Shown here: positions 1 through 5,671 of the stretch, in pieces | Position numbering within the stretch: the stretch's first letter is position 1 | Layout of the letters: the number at the start of each line of letters is the position of its first letter | DNA from: Syntrophaceae bacterium | GTDB lineage: Bacteria; Desulfobacterota; SM23-61 | NCBI GenBank assembly: GCA_003154025.1 | Contig: PMCE01000074.1 | Coordinates: 1 to 5,955, forward strand | Length of the DNA: 5,955 bases | Direction of reading: 5' to 3' | Position numbers and translations under genes: made by a program | Notes under the pieces: model-generated | Seen by the model: the letters and a program-made list of their open reading frames with translations, nothing else | Databases searched by the model: none | What the model was told of the DNA's origin: nothing

Positions 1-759
1 CAGCTTCCCCTGGCCGCCGCCCCTCCGGGACGGGCGGAATTTTTCACCTTTGTCCGTTACCTGGAAAACCAGATGAAGGAGCTGAAGGTCACGGTGCACA
101 CGTCCACCGAAGCCACTCCCCAGCAGGTGGAGAGGGAAAAACCCGAGGTGGTAATTCTGGCGACCGGGGCTGAACCTGCCATCCCCGACATCAAGGGGGC
201 CACCCGGTCCAACGTGGTTCTTGCCTGGGATGTTTTGTCCGGCAAGGCGGATACGGGAAAAGAAGTGGTAGTGATTGGCGGAGGGGCGGTGGGTCTGGAG
301 ACGGCCCTGCTCCTGGCCCGGAAAGGAACGATCGATGCCGCAACCCTCCATTTCCTGATGTTCAACCAGGCCGAGAGCCCGGAAACCCTCCAGACTCTCC
401 TCTATCGCGGCTTGAAGAAAATTACGGTACTGGAGATGTTGAATAAGATCGGCCAGGATATCGGCCCCAGCACCCGCTGGACCATCCTGCAGGACTTAGC
501 CCGTCTGGGCGTCAGGACCCTTACGAAGGCTTTGGCCAAGGAGATTAACGGGCAAGGAGTCGTGATTGACCGGGGGGGACGGGAAGAGTTGATTTCGGGG
601 GATACGGTTGTGCTTGCCGCCGGAGCCAAATCGGTCAGCTCTCTGGTTAATCAGATCAAAGACCGGGTCAAAGAAACCTACGTGATCGGGGATGCGAAGA
701 GCCCGCGCAAGGCGCTAGAAGCAGTGGCCGAGGGGTTGGCGGTGGGAAGGATAATTTAA
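1..759 (+). CDS. FadH-like FAD/NAD(P)-dependent oxidoreductase (2,4-dienoyl-CoA reductase / 2-enoate reductase type), C-terminal part
   Basis: Open from the left edge in frame 1 to TAA at 757-759; 252 residues are visible and the N-terminus lies outside the window. In this family an N-terminal old-yellow-enzyme TIM barrel (FMN, 4Fe-4S) is followed by an FAD/NAD(P) half, and only the latter is seen. Visible signatures are the ATG motif (VILATGAEPAIPDI), the nucleotide-binding Rossmann loop VVVIGGGAVGLE at about residues 90-101, and the terminal FAD motif YVIGDAKSPRKALEAVAEG. A segment IGQDIGPSTRWTILQDL matches the position of GQGLGKTTGW in E. coli FadH, which supports this subfamily rather than a thioredoxin-reductase type. 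The substrate is probably an enoate or enoyl-CoA, but the active site is off-window. It is convergent with the minus-strand genes and ends at a hairpin terminator. The ATG at 73 is an internal Met, not the start. Confidence 0.88.
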   Translation, partial: QLPLAAAPPGRAEFFTFVRYLENQMKELKVTVHTSTEATPQQVEREKPEVVILATGAEPAIPDIKGATRSNVVLAWDVLSGKADTGKEVVVIGGGAVGLETALLLARKGTIDAATLHFLMFNQAESPETLQTLLYRGLKKITVLEMLNKIGQDIGPSTRWTILQDLARLGVRTLTKALAKEINGQGVVIDRGGREELISGDTVVLAAGAKSVSSLVNQIKDRVKETYVIGDAKSPRKALEAVAEGLAVGRII

Positions 760-760
760 T

Positions 761-821
761 GTGAGTGTGAGTGTCAGTGTGAGTGTCAGTAAAACAAATA
801 CTCACACTCACACTGTCACTG
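761..821. repeat. Inverted arrays of GTGAGT/GTCAGT hexamers
   Basis: Positions 761-790 are exactly five tandem hexamers: GTGAGT, GTGAGT, GTCAGT, GTGAGT, GTCAGT. After a 9-nt A-rich spacer (791-799), positions 800-821 carry the same hexamer family on the other strand: read on the minus strand, CAGT, GACAGT, GTGAGT, GTGAGT. The arrays therefore face each other and can fold into one long hairpin. This is not coding: it lies between the oxidoreductase stop and the NifU-like stop. Such an array could arise by slippage plus inversion or be a dispersed element; one copy cannot decide. Confidence 0.85.
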
Positions 822-828
822 TTTTTTT
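769..828 (+). terminator. Rho-independent terminator between convergent genes
   Basis: The arms at 769-790 and 800-821 pair at 19 of 22 positions (mismatches at 769/821, 774/816 and 787/803), with loop AAAACAAAT and an immediate run of seven T at 822-828. That is the classic layout for ending the + strand oxidoreductase transcript. The last T of the run is already the final base of the NifU-like stop codon on the other strand. Read in the minus direction the same hairpin follows that stop within a few bases but lacks a strong T tract, so it may work less well as a bidirectional terminator. Confidence 0.75.
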
Positions 829-1049
829 CAAACCGCCACCACTTCCTTGACCCCGGGGACCTTGGCTTTCAGGCGCGCCTCTACGCCCCGTTTCAAGGTA
901 AGCTGGGACATGGGACAGGAGCCGCAGGCCCCCATGAGTCTGACCTTCACCACTCCGTCTTCTCCCACCTCAACCAGCTCGATATTCCCCCCGTCAGCCT
1001 CCAGAGCGGGACGAATTTCATCGATGACTTCCTGTACTTTTTCCTTCAC
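828..1049 (-). CDS. NifU-like C-terminal domain Fe-S carrier protein
   Basis: A 73-residue stand-alone NifU C-terminal (Nfu) domain. Such domains bind a labile [4Fe-4S] cluster, usually between two protomers, and pass it to apo-proteins in the cytosol. Seen: [17 protein letters not shown] near the N-terminus, then the cluster motif [19 protein letters not shown] with its CxxC, both hallmark segments of the family. I chose GTG at 1049 because AAGGAGG (1055-1061) sits 5 nt upstream. An in-frame GTG at 1100 would give 90 aa but overlaps the ferredoxin gene, adds non-family residues and has no comparable ribosome site. The gene is last in a DUF1858-ferredoxin-NifU set, 37 nt after the ferredoxin stop. 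No IscS/IscU partner is visible here, so it likely acts as a carrier rather than the main scaffold. Confidence 0.92.
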   Translation of the reverse strand: MKEKVQEVIDEIRPALEADGGNIELVEVGEDGVVKVRLMGACGSCPMSQLTLKRGVEARLKAKVPGVKEVVAV

Positions 1050-1086
1050 GTCAGCCTCCTTGAACCTTCGAGGGTGAAAAACCCGA

Positions 1087-1269
<183 letters not shown>

Positions 1270-1482
1270 TTATTGGATCTGGGCATTCAAGTCTTCCAGA
1301 ATGGCGTTGACATCCTTATTGTGCATCAGGGCGCCGAATTGGATGCTCTCCATCCTTGAACCGGGGCAATTAAAGCATCCTTCCCCAAAATGCTTGCGAA
1401 ACACCCGGCGAGCCTGGGGATATTTTTCGAGGACCTCGCCGATGCTCATCTCTTTGTCGATCGTTCGTTTCCCTCCCCCCAT
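1270..1482 (-). CDS. DUF1858 (hybrid-cluster-protein-associated redox disulfide) domain protein
   Basis: A 70-residue protein that is essentially one DUF1858 domain. Seen: IDKEMSIGEVLEKYPQARRVF, then FGEGCFNCPGSRMESI with CxxC at C36/C39, and the C-terminal helix DVNAILEDLNAQI, matching the family layout (gevlekyP, GCxxCP, ellxeLN). These domains are often found near or fused to hybrid cluster proteins and other anaerobic redox enzymes; the CxxC is presumed redox-active or metal-binding, but the reaction is unknown. ATG at 1482 is chosen because GGAGG lies 5 nt upstream; a longer form starting at 1542 has no such site and adds 20 unconserved residues. It is the first gene of a likely operon with the ferredoxin and NifU-like genes. 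An FNR-type palindrome lies about 80 nt upstream. Confidence 0.9.
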   Translation of the reverse strand: MGGGKRTIDKEMSIGEVLEKYPQARRVFRKHFGEGCFNCPGSRMESIQFGALMHNKDVNAILEDLNAQIQ

Positions 1483-1560
1483 GAATTCCTCCCCCTCCCT
1501 TTTCTCTAAACCCTTATTGCCCGTAGCAACTAAACTAATCATTCTGCCCGGTCAAAAAAA

Positions 1561-1574
1561 ATGATCTAAATCAT
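1561..1574 (-). promoter_or_regulatory. Candidate FNR-type operator upstream of the DUF1858-ferredoxin-NifU operon
   Basis: ATGAT-CTAA-ATCAT is a perfect palindrome whose core TGAT-N4-ATCA equals the inner part of the FNR consensus TTGAT-N4-ATCAA. Its centre (1567.5) lies 85.5 nt before the DUF1858 start codon. A class II arrangement (-41.5) would place the RNA start near 1526, where AT-rich TTAGTTTAG lies at about the -10 position; a TTGACC at 1550-1555 is a possible weak -35. The alternative is that this is the tlpA-like gene's terminator: on the minus strand ATGAT-TTAG-ATCAT is followed by eight T (1554-1561). A 5-bp A/T-rich stem would be weak, so I favour an operator, but both roles are possible. 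Confidence 0.5.
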
Positions 1575-1580
1575 ATCCCG

Positions 1581-2186
1581 CTAGAGGATGGCCCGAAGCG
1601 CCTCTTCCAGGACCCTCGTCTCGGTCAGGCCCAGAAACTTCTGGCAGATCACGCCTTTCCGGTCGATAATGAAAGTGGCCGGGATTCCCCGGATCGCACC
1701 CCAATTGGCAACCTGGCCGTATTTCTCGAAGACCTCCTCACCGCCCATGAGGTTTAGGTATTCGACCTGGAGGGAGTCCAGGACCTTCTTCACCGCCGCG
1801 GGATCCTTGCGGTCGAGGGAGATCCCGATGACCACCACTCCCTGATCCCGGTACTTCTGGGAGATTTGGTTCAACCGGGGAATTTCTTCCCGGCATGGGC
1901 CGCACCAGGTTGCCCAAAAATCGATGATAATCACTCGCCCCTGGAAGGAAACCAGGTCGACCTTTTCCCCCTTCAGGTCCGGCAGGGAGAAGACGGGTGC
2001 CGAGAGTTCTTCTTTTCCCAGGCATTCGACCTTTCCAGGATTCCTGGGGGCGAAGCTGAAGAGGCCGAGAGAATTGGCCGTAATCACCAATAGCCCCAGG
2101 CAAAAGGCCAAGAGGAGCAGCTTCCTCTTCCAGCTCGAATCTTTCAACCTCGCACCCCGGGTTTCATCGTTGCGTTCAGCGGTCAA
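1581..2186 (-). CDS. TlpA/ResA-family membrane-anchored thiol-disulfide oxidoreductase
   Basis: A 201-residue thioredoxin-fold protein. Residues 23-44 form a single hydrophobic segment after a basic stretch (SSWKRK), predicting an N-terminal anchor with the catalytic domain outside the cytoplasmic membrane. The domain shows DFWATWCGPCREEIPRL with catalytic C95/C98 and the cis-proline loop GIPATFIID (P169), the TlpA/ResA/DsbE pattern. Family members reduce disulfides in cytochrome c apoproteins or other exported proteins; no cytochrome gene is nearby to confirm this. The start is uncertain: the first candidate is TTG at 2186, with no Shine-Dalgarno and a T-run just before it; TTG at 2147 would also leave a proper N-region before the membrane segment. 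The gene follows the Crp/Fnr gene by 75 nt that hold three homopolymer runs. An extra cysteine (C55) sits just after the anchor. Confidence 0.9.
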   Translation of the reverse strand: MTAERNDETRGARLKDSSWKRKLLLLAFCLGLLVITANSLGLFSFAPRNPGKVECLGKEELSAPVFSLPDLKGEKVDLVSFQGRVIIIDFWATWCGPCREEIPRLNQISQKYRDQGVVVIGISLDRKDPAAVKKVLDSLQVEYLNLMGGEEVFEKYGQVANWGAIRGIPATFIIDRKGVICQKFLGLTETRVLEEALRAIL

Positions 2187-2189
2187 GGC

Positions 2190-2247
2190 AAAAAAAAGGA
2201 AAAAGTCCCCCCCCGGCTCTTGGAGGTCCAGAGCAGAGCTTTTTTTT
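2190..2247. other. Homopolymer-rich spacer between the Crp/Fnr and TlpA-like genes
   Basis: Three 8-base homopolymers lie within 58 bp: A8 at 2190-2197, C8 at 2207-2214 and T8 at 2240-2247 (+ strand). A small imperfect hairpin (GCTCT at 2216-2220 with AGAGC at 2230-2234) sits between the last two. On the minus, transcribed strand, the order is hairpin, G8, TTTTT, T8, so a leaky terminator or attenuator between the two genes is possible, though the T tracts are not directly after the stem. The minus-strand T8 ends 3 nt before the proposed TTG start of the TlpA-like gene. Confidence 0.4.
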
Positions 2248-2261
2248 CTGCGGCGGAAAGG

Positions 2262-2957
2262 TCAGAGGTCTTCTCTCCCCTCCAGGATTCGCTGCAAGGT
2301 CTGGGGATGGAGGAGAAAAATCTTGCCGTTGGCTGGCTTGATGATCTTGGACTTGGTAAATCGGCTCATCACCCGGATGGCCGTCTCCACCGTGGTCCCG
2401 GCCATGTCGGCCAAGTCCTGGCGGGTCAGGGGGAGGTTGATCATGACCCCTCCCTTTTCGGGGGCTCCGACTTTATCCGCTAGCTTCAGCAGGATATGAG
2501 CGATTCGCTGCTCCACCCGGTCTACAGCGAGGCTCTTGATGGTGGCATGGGCTTCCCTCAACTGCCGGCCCAGTTCCGCGATCATCTCCGTGGCAATGAA
2601 AGGGTGGCGCCCGAAGAAGAGAAAAAATTCTTTCCGGGATAGTTTTAGGATGGCGGAAGGCTCCATGGCCTGGGCCGAAGACGCATAAGGCTTGCGGTCA
2701 AAAAGGGCGATTTCTCCGAACATGTCTCCGGGGGTGAAAATCTGGAGGATGATATCCTTGCCCGTATCCGTATGCTTGAGGAGCTTGACCCTCCCTTCCA
2801 TGACGAGGTGAAGCCATTCGGGGATATCCCCCTCGAAGAAGATGTAATCGTCCCGCCGGTATTTTTCTTCGGTGAAAAGACGACTGATTTCCTTCAGGGA
2901 GGGTTCTGCGAGAGAGGAAAAGAAAAGGGACTTTTTTAAGGTCTGCAGCCGATCCAT
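2262..2957 (-). CDS. Crp/Fnr-family transcription regulator
   Basis: A 231-residue regulator with the full family layout: N-terminal cyclic-nucleotide-binding-type beta roll (about residues 12-125, with FEGDIPEWLHLVMEGRVKL and PGDMFGEIALFDRKPYASS), the long dimerisation helix (about 118-145), and a C-terminal winged helix (about 150-220). The helix-turn-helix is LTRQDLADMAGTTVETAIRV. In the recognition helix VETAIR the Val-Glu and the Arg align with FNR V208-E209 and R213, while Ile replaces S212; CRP has Arg instead of the Val. This suggests TGAT-like half-sites. There is no cysteine in the protein, so it cannot hold an FNR-type [4Fe-4S] cluster, and Ala stands where CRP has cAMP-binding Arg82, so cAMP is unlikely. 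Heme/NO-sensing or another ligand remains possible. ATG at 2957 has a moderate AGGGG upstream and a promoter at about 3006-3034. Confidence 0.93.
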   Translation of the reverse strand: MDRLQTLKKSLFFSSLAEPSLKEISRLFTEEKYRRDDYIFFEGDIPEWLHLVMEGRVKLLKHTDTGKDIILQIFTPGDMFGEIALFDRKPYASSAQAMEPSAILKLSRKEFFLFFGRHPFIATEMIAELGRQLREAHATIKSLAVDRVEQRIAHILLKLADKVGAPEKGGVMINLPLTRQDLADMAGTTVETAIRVMSRFTKSKIIKPANGKIFLLHPQTLQRILEGREDL

Positions 2958-3005
2958 GCGCCCCTGCCGGCTCGTGAGAGAAGATTCACAGCTCGTTTTG
3001 GTACC

Positions 3006-3034
3006 ATTCTAGAACGGGGGCATCGATTATGCAA
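3006..3034 (-). promoter_or_regulatory. Candidate sigma70-type promoter for the Crp/Fnr gene
   Basis: On the minus strand, TAGAAT (3006-3011; 5 of 6 to TATAAT) lies 17 nt after TTGCAT (3029-3034; 3 of 6 to TTGACA). Transcription would start near 2999, giving a leader of about 42 nt. A small inverted repeat, GCAT-N5-ATGC (3020-3032), overlaps the -35 end of the spacer and could be an operator. The rest of the 167-bp gap between mutM and this gene shows no other clear element and no evident mutM terminator. Confidence 0.5.
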
Positions 3035-3124
3035 TACTTTTTCCTGGCCCATTTCCAATCACTTGGTCCCGCATCAAAACCGATTCTGTTCTAAAATCAG
3101 GAATCATCGCCGGGCCGGGAAAAC

Positions 3125-3961
3125 CTACCTTTTCTTTTGGGCGGGCCTGCGCTGACAGCGGGGACAATAAAAGCTGCTTCTACCCCCGACGGATTCTCGT
3201 ACGATCTCCCGGCCGCAGGTTCGACAGGGGTCTCCCTCCCGGCCATAGACCCGCAAGAAATGCTGGAAGCCCCCCGCAACTCCGGCGGAGTTCACGTAAG
3301 ATCGTACCGACGACCCTCCGGCGCGGATGGATTCTTGCAGGACTTCCTGCAGGGCCTTGAGCAGCCGGCGCAGCGTTTTTCCCCCCAGCGAATGGGACTT
3401 CCTGCGGGGATGAATTCCCGCCCGGTGCAGGGACTCATCGGCATAGATATTTCCCACTCCCGCCAGAAAATGCTGGTCCAGCAGGAGCGGCTTGATCTCC
3501 CGCCGCCGGGAGCGCGCCCGCCGGATGAAATCCGGAGCCGATATCTCCAGGGGCTCGGGGCCCAGCCGGGAGAGGGAAGACCCCCTTCCCCCTTCCGTCT
3601 TTTCCCAAGAGACCCGGCCGAAACGGCGGGAGTCCACGTAGCGGAGTTGGAGCGGGTGGCGGCGAAAAGAAAAAATGAGGTGGGTATGCTTCTCTCGGGG
3701 AGAATCCTCGGGCACGACCAGCAATCTGCCGGTCATCCCCAAGTGGACCCGCAAGACTTCCCCTTGGCCCAGAGAGACGACAATATTCTTCCCCCGGCGG
3801 GCGACGGCCTGGATCTTCTTCTTCCGAACCCCCTCGACCAGCCTTTGCTTGGAGCCTTGCAGGCACTTCTCCAGACAGACTTCCACTCCGGAAAATTCCA
3901 GATTGGAGATCTGACTCCGCAGGCCCCGGACGATGGTTTCTACTTCCGGCAGTTCGGGCAT
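3125..3961 (-). CDS. mutM: Formamidopyrimidine-DNA glycosylase (Fpg/MutM)
   Basis: A 278-residue bifunctional DNA glycosylase/AP lyase that removes 8-oxoguanine and other oxidised purines. It begins MPELPEVETIVRGL: after Met removal P1 (Pro2 here) is the catalytic nucleophile and E3 the general acid/base. Other key residues are K58 in ARRGKN, the intercalating set M76 (HLGMTGRL), R112/R113 and F114 (DSRRFG), and N171 in the helix-two-turn-helix VGNIYADESL. The C-terminal zinc finger is complete: C246-x2-C249 (CRTCGRE) and C266-x2-C269 (FYCPRCQ), with R261 on the hairpin tip. Length is usual for the family. ATG at 3961 is fixed by the required MPE start; its ribosome site is weak (AAGAG). It lies 102 nt after the TVP38-like gene, with a perfect hairpin in the gap. 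Confidence 0.97.
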   Translation of the reverse strand: MPELPEVETIVRGLRSQISNLEFSGVEVCLEKCLQGSKQRLVEGVRKKKIQAVARRGKNIVVSLGQGEVLRVHLGMTGRLLVVPEDSPREKHTHLIFSFRRHPLQLRYVDSRRFGRVSWEKTEGGRGSSLSRLGPEPLEISAPDFIRRARSRRREIKPLLLDQHFLAGVGNIYADESLHRAGIHPRRKSHSLGGKTLRRLLKALQEVLQESIRAGGSSVRSYVNSAGVAGGFQHFLRVYGREGDPCRTCGREIVRESVGGRSSFYCPRCQRRPAQKKR

Positions 3962-3982
3962 GGACTCTTTTCTCTTCCCCCG

Positions 3983-4003
3983 CCGGGTCCTCTCTGGACC
4001 CGG
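3983..4003. repeat. Perfect 8-bp GC hairpin between the TVP38-like gene and mutM
   Basis: CCGGGTCC (3983-3990), loop TCTCT, GGACCCGG (3996-4003). On the minus strand it stands 61 nt after the TVP38-like stop and ends 21 nt before the mutM start. No T tract follows on that strand (a purine-rich CGGGGGAAGAG does), so it is not a standard terminator for the upstream gene. It may stabilise or separate mRNA segments, or affect mutM translation. On the + strand it is followed by a pyrimidine-rich GCCTTTCTTTTCT, but no + gene needs terminating there. Confidence 0.6.
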
Positions 4004-4063
4004 GCCTTTCTTTTCTCTCTCGTCACGGGAGCGAATGTTGGGGATTCGGTCAAACGGAAGGCC

Positions 4064-4774
4064 TCACGCGGTAGTTCGGGAGACCTCTTCCCGCCTCCGC
4101 CGATTCAGGTAGGCCCGGGCCCCCAGGCTTCCAATCCCCACGAGGAAGAAGAAAACGGCGGCTACAATCCAATAGACATCCAAGGTGCCCCGGTCGATCC
4201 GGTGAACCAGCAGGGTGTAGAAGAGGGCGCTGGGGATCTGGGCCACAAAGACCAGGATGATAAACTCCCAGTAGGTCAAAAGGGTCAGACCTGCGGAGTA
4301 GCTGATCACGTCGAAAGAGATCACCGGGACAAATCCGAAGAGAAGGATGACATGTTTCTCGTACTTTTTCAAAACGCGGTCCGCCGTCTCCAGGTGCACC
4401 GGGTTCACCAGGCGTTGCACCACGGGACGGCCCAGGTTCCTGGCGATGGAAAAACAGACGATCGACCCCGTTACCGCGCTGCTCCAGGACAGAAGAAATC
4501 CCCAGACCGGCCCGAAGACCAGGGTATTGACCACGAAGATGGGAAAGGCGGGGAGGAACAGAACGACCGATTGGGCGACCATCAGGAAGGCGGAGATGAG
4601 GGGAGCCCACAGACCGAAGGAGAGGATGAAAATCTTCAGGCGCTGGATGTTGCCGTAAATCTCAATCCCGCTTACCAAGGAGGAGGTCTCAGGCCAGCGG
4701 GAAAGATAAATCAGCCCCCCCACGACCCCGACGGCAAGGCAGAGGGTTAGGATGACAAGGTTGACCCTTTTCAA
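4064..4774 (-). CDS. TVP38/TMEM64 (DedA-like, VTT domain) inner-membrane protein
   Basis: A 236-residue, strongly hydrophobic protein with about six membrane segments: roughly 4-24, 57-75, 78-110 (two stretches including a re-entrant-like part), 142-166, 168-190 and 200-220. The family signature region is seen as FGPVWGFLLSWSSAVTG followed by IARNLGR (87-116), and PVISFDVISYSAGLTLLTYW (150-169), typical of the VTT/SNARE-associated domain. Family members in bacteria and eukaryotes are linked to lipid scrambling or membrane homeostasis; the substrate here is unknown. The C-terminal tail is arginine-rich (LNRRRREE), which fits a cytoplasmic end. The start is TTG at 4774, with GGTGGGG about 8 nt upstream; no ATG or GTG start is available before the first membrane helix. 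It follows the small DUF4177-like gene by 100 nt of GC-rich sequence without a clear promoter or terminator. Confidence 0.88.
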   Translation of the reverse strand: MKRVNLVILTLCLAVGVVGGLIYLSRWPETSSLVSGIEIYGNIQRLKIFILSFGLWAPLISAFLMVAQSVVLFLPAFPIFVVNTLVFGPVWGFLLSWSSAVTGSIVCFSIARNLGRPVVQRLVNPVHLETADRVLKKYEKHVILLFGFVPVISFDVISYSAGLTLLTYWEFIILVFVAQIPSALFYTLLVHRIDRGTLDVYWIVAAVFFFLVGIGSLGARAYLNRRRREEVSRTTA

Positions 4775-4874
4775 GAGGCTATCCCCACCGGACCAATAAA
4801 TTTTTCCTCTCCGCCCGCGCCGGAAGGCTTCTCCCCCCGGAGGAGGGTCAGCAAGCCATCTCCCGCTTTCTCTT

Positions 4875-5120
4875 TTAATCCAGAGCCCGCTTCCAGAGGC
4901 ACATCAGCTCATCTTGGTGGTATCCCCATTGGACCAATTCCCACCCGTTCTGGCCCTCTTCGTTAAGAATGTCCCGGACCCCTTCGGCCGCAGCCAGGGA
5001 AAGGTCGTGGAGGAAGCACTCCCCGCGCTGGTCGCAATAAAAAGCTGTCCGGACCGGTTCTCCTTCCCGGATAAAGTCTTTCAGATGGTAACGGGTGATG
5101 TGGTATTCCCACTTTTTCAT
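4875..5120 (-). CDS. Small DUF4177-like protein
   Basis: An 81-residue soluble protein of unknown function. The start MKKWEYHI and the C-terminal part ILNEEGQNGWELVQW followed by LMCLWKRALD resemble the DUF4177 pattern (WEY..., LN..G..GWELv..., KR near the end), a small alpha/beta domain without assigned activity. The middle, residues 21-50, carries two cysteines (YCDQRGECF) that are not part of the usual core; a disulfide or metal role is only a guess. ATG at 5120 is preferred over GTG at 5126 because AGAGG is 9 nt from the ATG but only 3 nt from the GTG. It lies 36 nt after the ferritin-like stop, so probably the same transcript. Confidence 0.7.
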   Translation of the reverse strand: MKKWEYHITRYHLKDFIREGEPVRTAFYCDQRGECFLHDLSLAAAEGVRDILNEEGQNGWELVQWGYHQDELMCLWKRALD

Positions 5121-5156
5121 GCCCACCGTCCTCTTCCGCTTGCAAGCCGTTTCCCC

Positions 5157-5666
5157 TCAGGGACCGACCAGCATTACCACGGGGTCTCTCAGGGAAAACC
5201 AGTCTGGGAAACGGTTCAGGGCCTTCAGCTCGGCCTGCAGACTGCGTTCATGGTTCCGCTCGAAATCGGCGAGGTACTCCAGCATGAACCGCCCACTCAT
5301 GTCCGTGGATCTTTGCGCCTCCCTCTGGTAGAACTGGGCGGCCTCCTGTTCCTTCTGGATGGCTACCTTCAGGATTTCCTCCGGACTCAGGTCCCGGGGC
5401 ATTTTCCCCTTCCCCTCGGCCCCTCCTTTCCGGGGGATGGCCGGGAACGGCTCGCCCGAGCTTTTCTTGTACCTCTCTTCCAGGATCTGACGGTGCCTCT
5501 TCTCCTCGGCGGCCAGGCGGGAAAGCTTCTCCTTAAGCAGCGGGTTCAGGACCCCCATCCGGGCCCGGGTGTAGAACCGGTGGGCTTCCATTTCCGCCCG
5601 GATGGCGACCCCCAGCATCTCCAGTCCGGTCAACCCTCGGGCCTCCTTCTTGGTTTTGCTCGCCAT
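5157..5666 (-). CDS. Ferritin-like diiron protein (rubrerythrin-type four-helix bundle)
   Basis: A 169-residue cytosolic protein with a complete di-iron ligand set. Helix A has E25 in AEMEAHRFY, helix B has E55-x2-H58 in EEKRH, helix C has E106 in KEQEAAQFY, and helix D has E136-x2-H139 in FERNH, as in rubrerythrin-type domains. The two halves repeat each other: LGVAIRAEMEAHRFY against LKVAIQKEQEAAQFY. There is no rubredoxin-type CxxC domain, so it would need an external electron donor if it acts as a peroxidase; iron binding or another di-iron redox role is equally possible. A charged linker of about 25 residues (KKSSGEP to PRD) joins the halves. ATG at 5666 is chosen because AGGGG lies 8 nt upstream; GTG at 5675 overlaps the enolase stop and has almost no spacing. 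It starts 5 nt after enolase ends, so it is probably co-transcribed. Confidence 0.88.
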   Translation of the reverse strand: MASKTKKEARGLTGLEMLGVAIRAEMEAHRFYTRARMGVLNPLLKEKLSRLAAEEKRHRQILEERYKKSSGEPFPAIPRKGGAEGKGKMPRDLSPEEILKVAIQKEQEAAQFYQREAQRSTDMSGRFMLEYLADFERNHERSLQAELKALNRFPDWFSLRDPVVMLVGP

Positions 5667-5671
5667 CTTTT

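Noticed and set aside
1072..1084. Small hairpin GGGT-GAAAA-ACCC between ferredoxin and NifU-like genes
   Set aside because: Only 4 bp and no T tract after it in the direction of transcription; probably chance.
1738..2103. 121-codon frame inside the TlpA-like gene, same strand but other frame
   Set aside because: Pro/Gly/Arg-rich out-of-frame shadow; the WCGPC and cis-Pro motifs are in the other frame.
3137..4750. 537-codon open frame on the + strand, antisense to mutM and the TVP38-like gene
   Set aside because: Its translation is Pro/Gly/Gln/Asp-rich without any domain, and both genes beneath it are well-supported families with conserved residues. Long antisense frames are common in GC-rich codon usage.
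4831..4842. CTCC-CCCC-GGAG inverted repeat in the gap before the TVP38-like gene
   Set aside because: Four base pairs in GC-rich sequence with no T run; too weak to call a terminator for the DUF4177-like gene.
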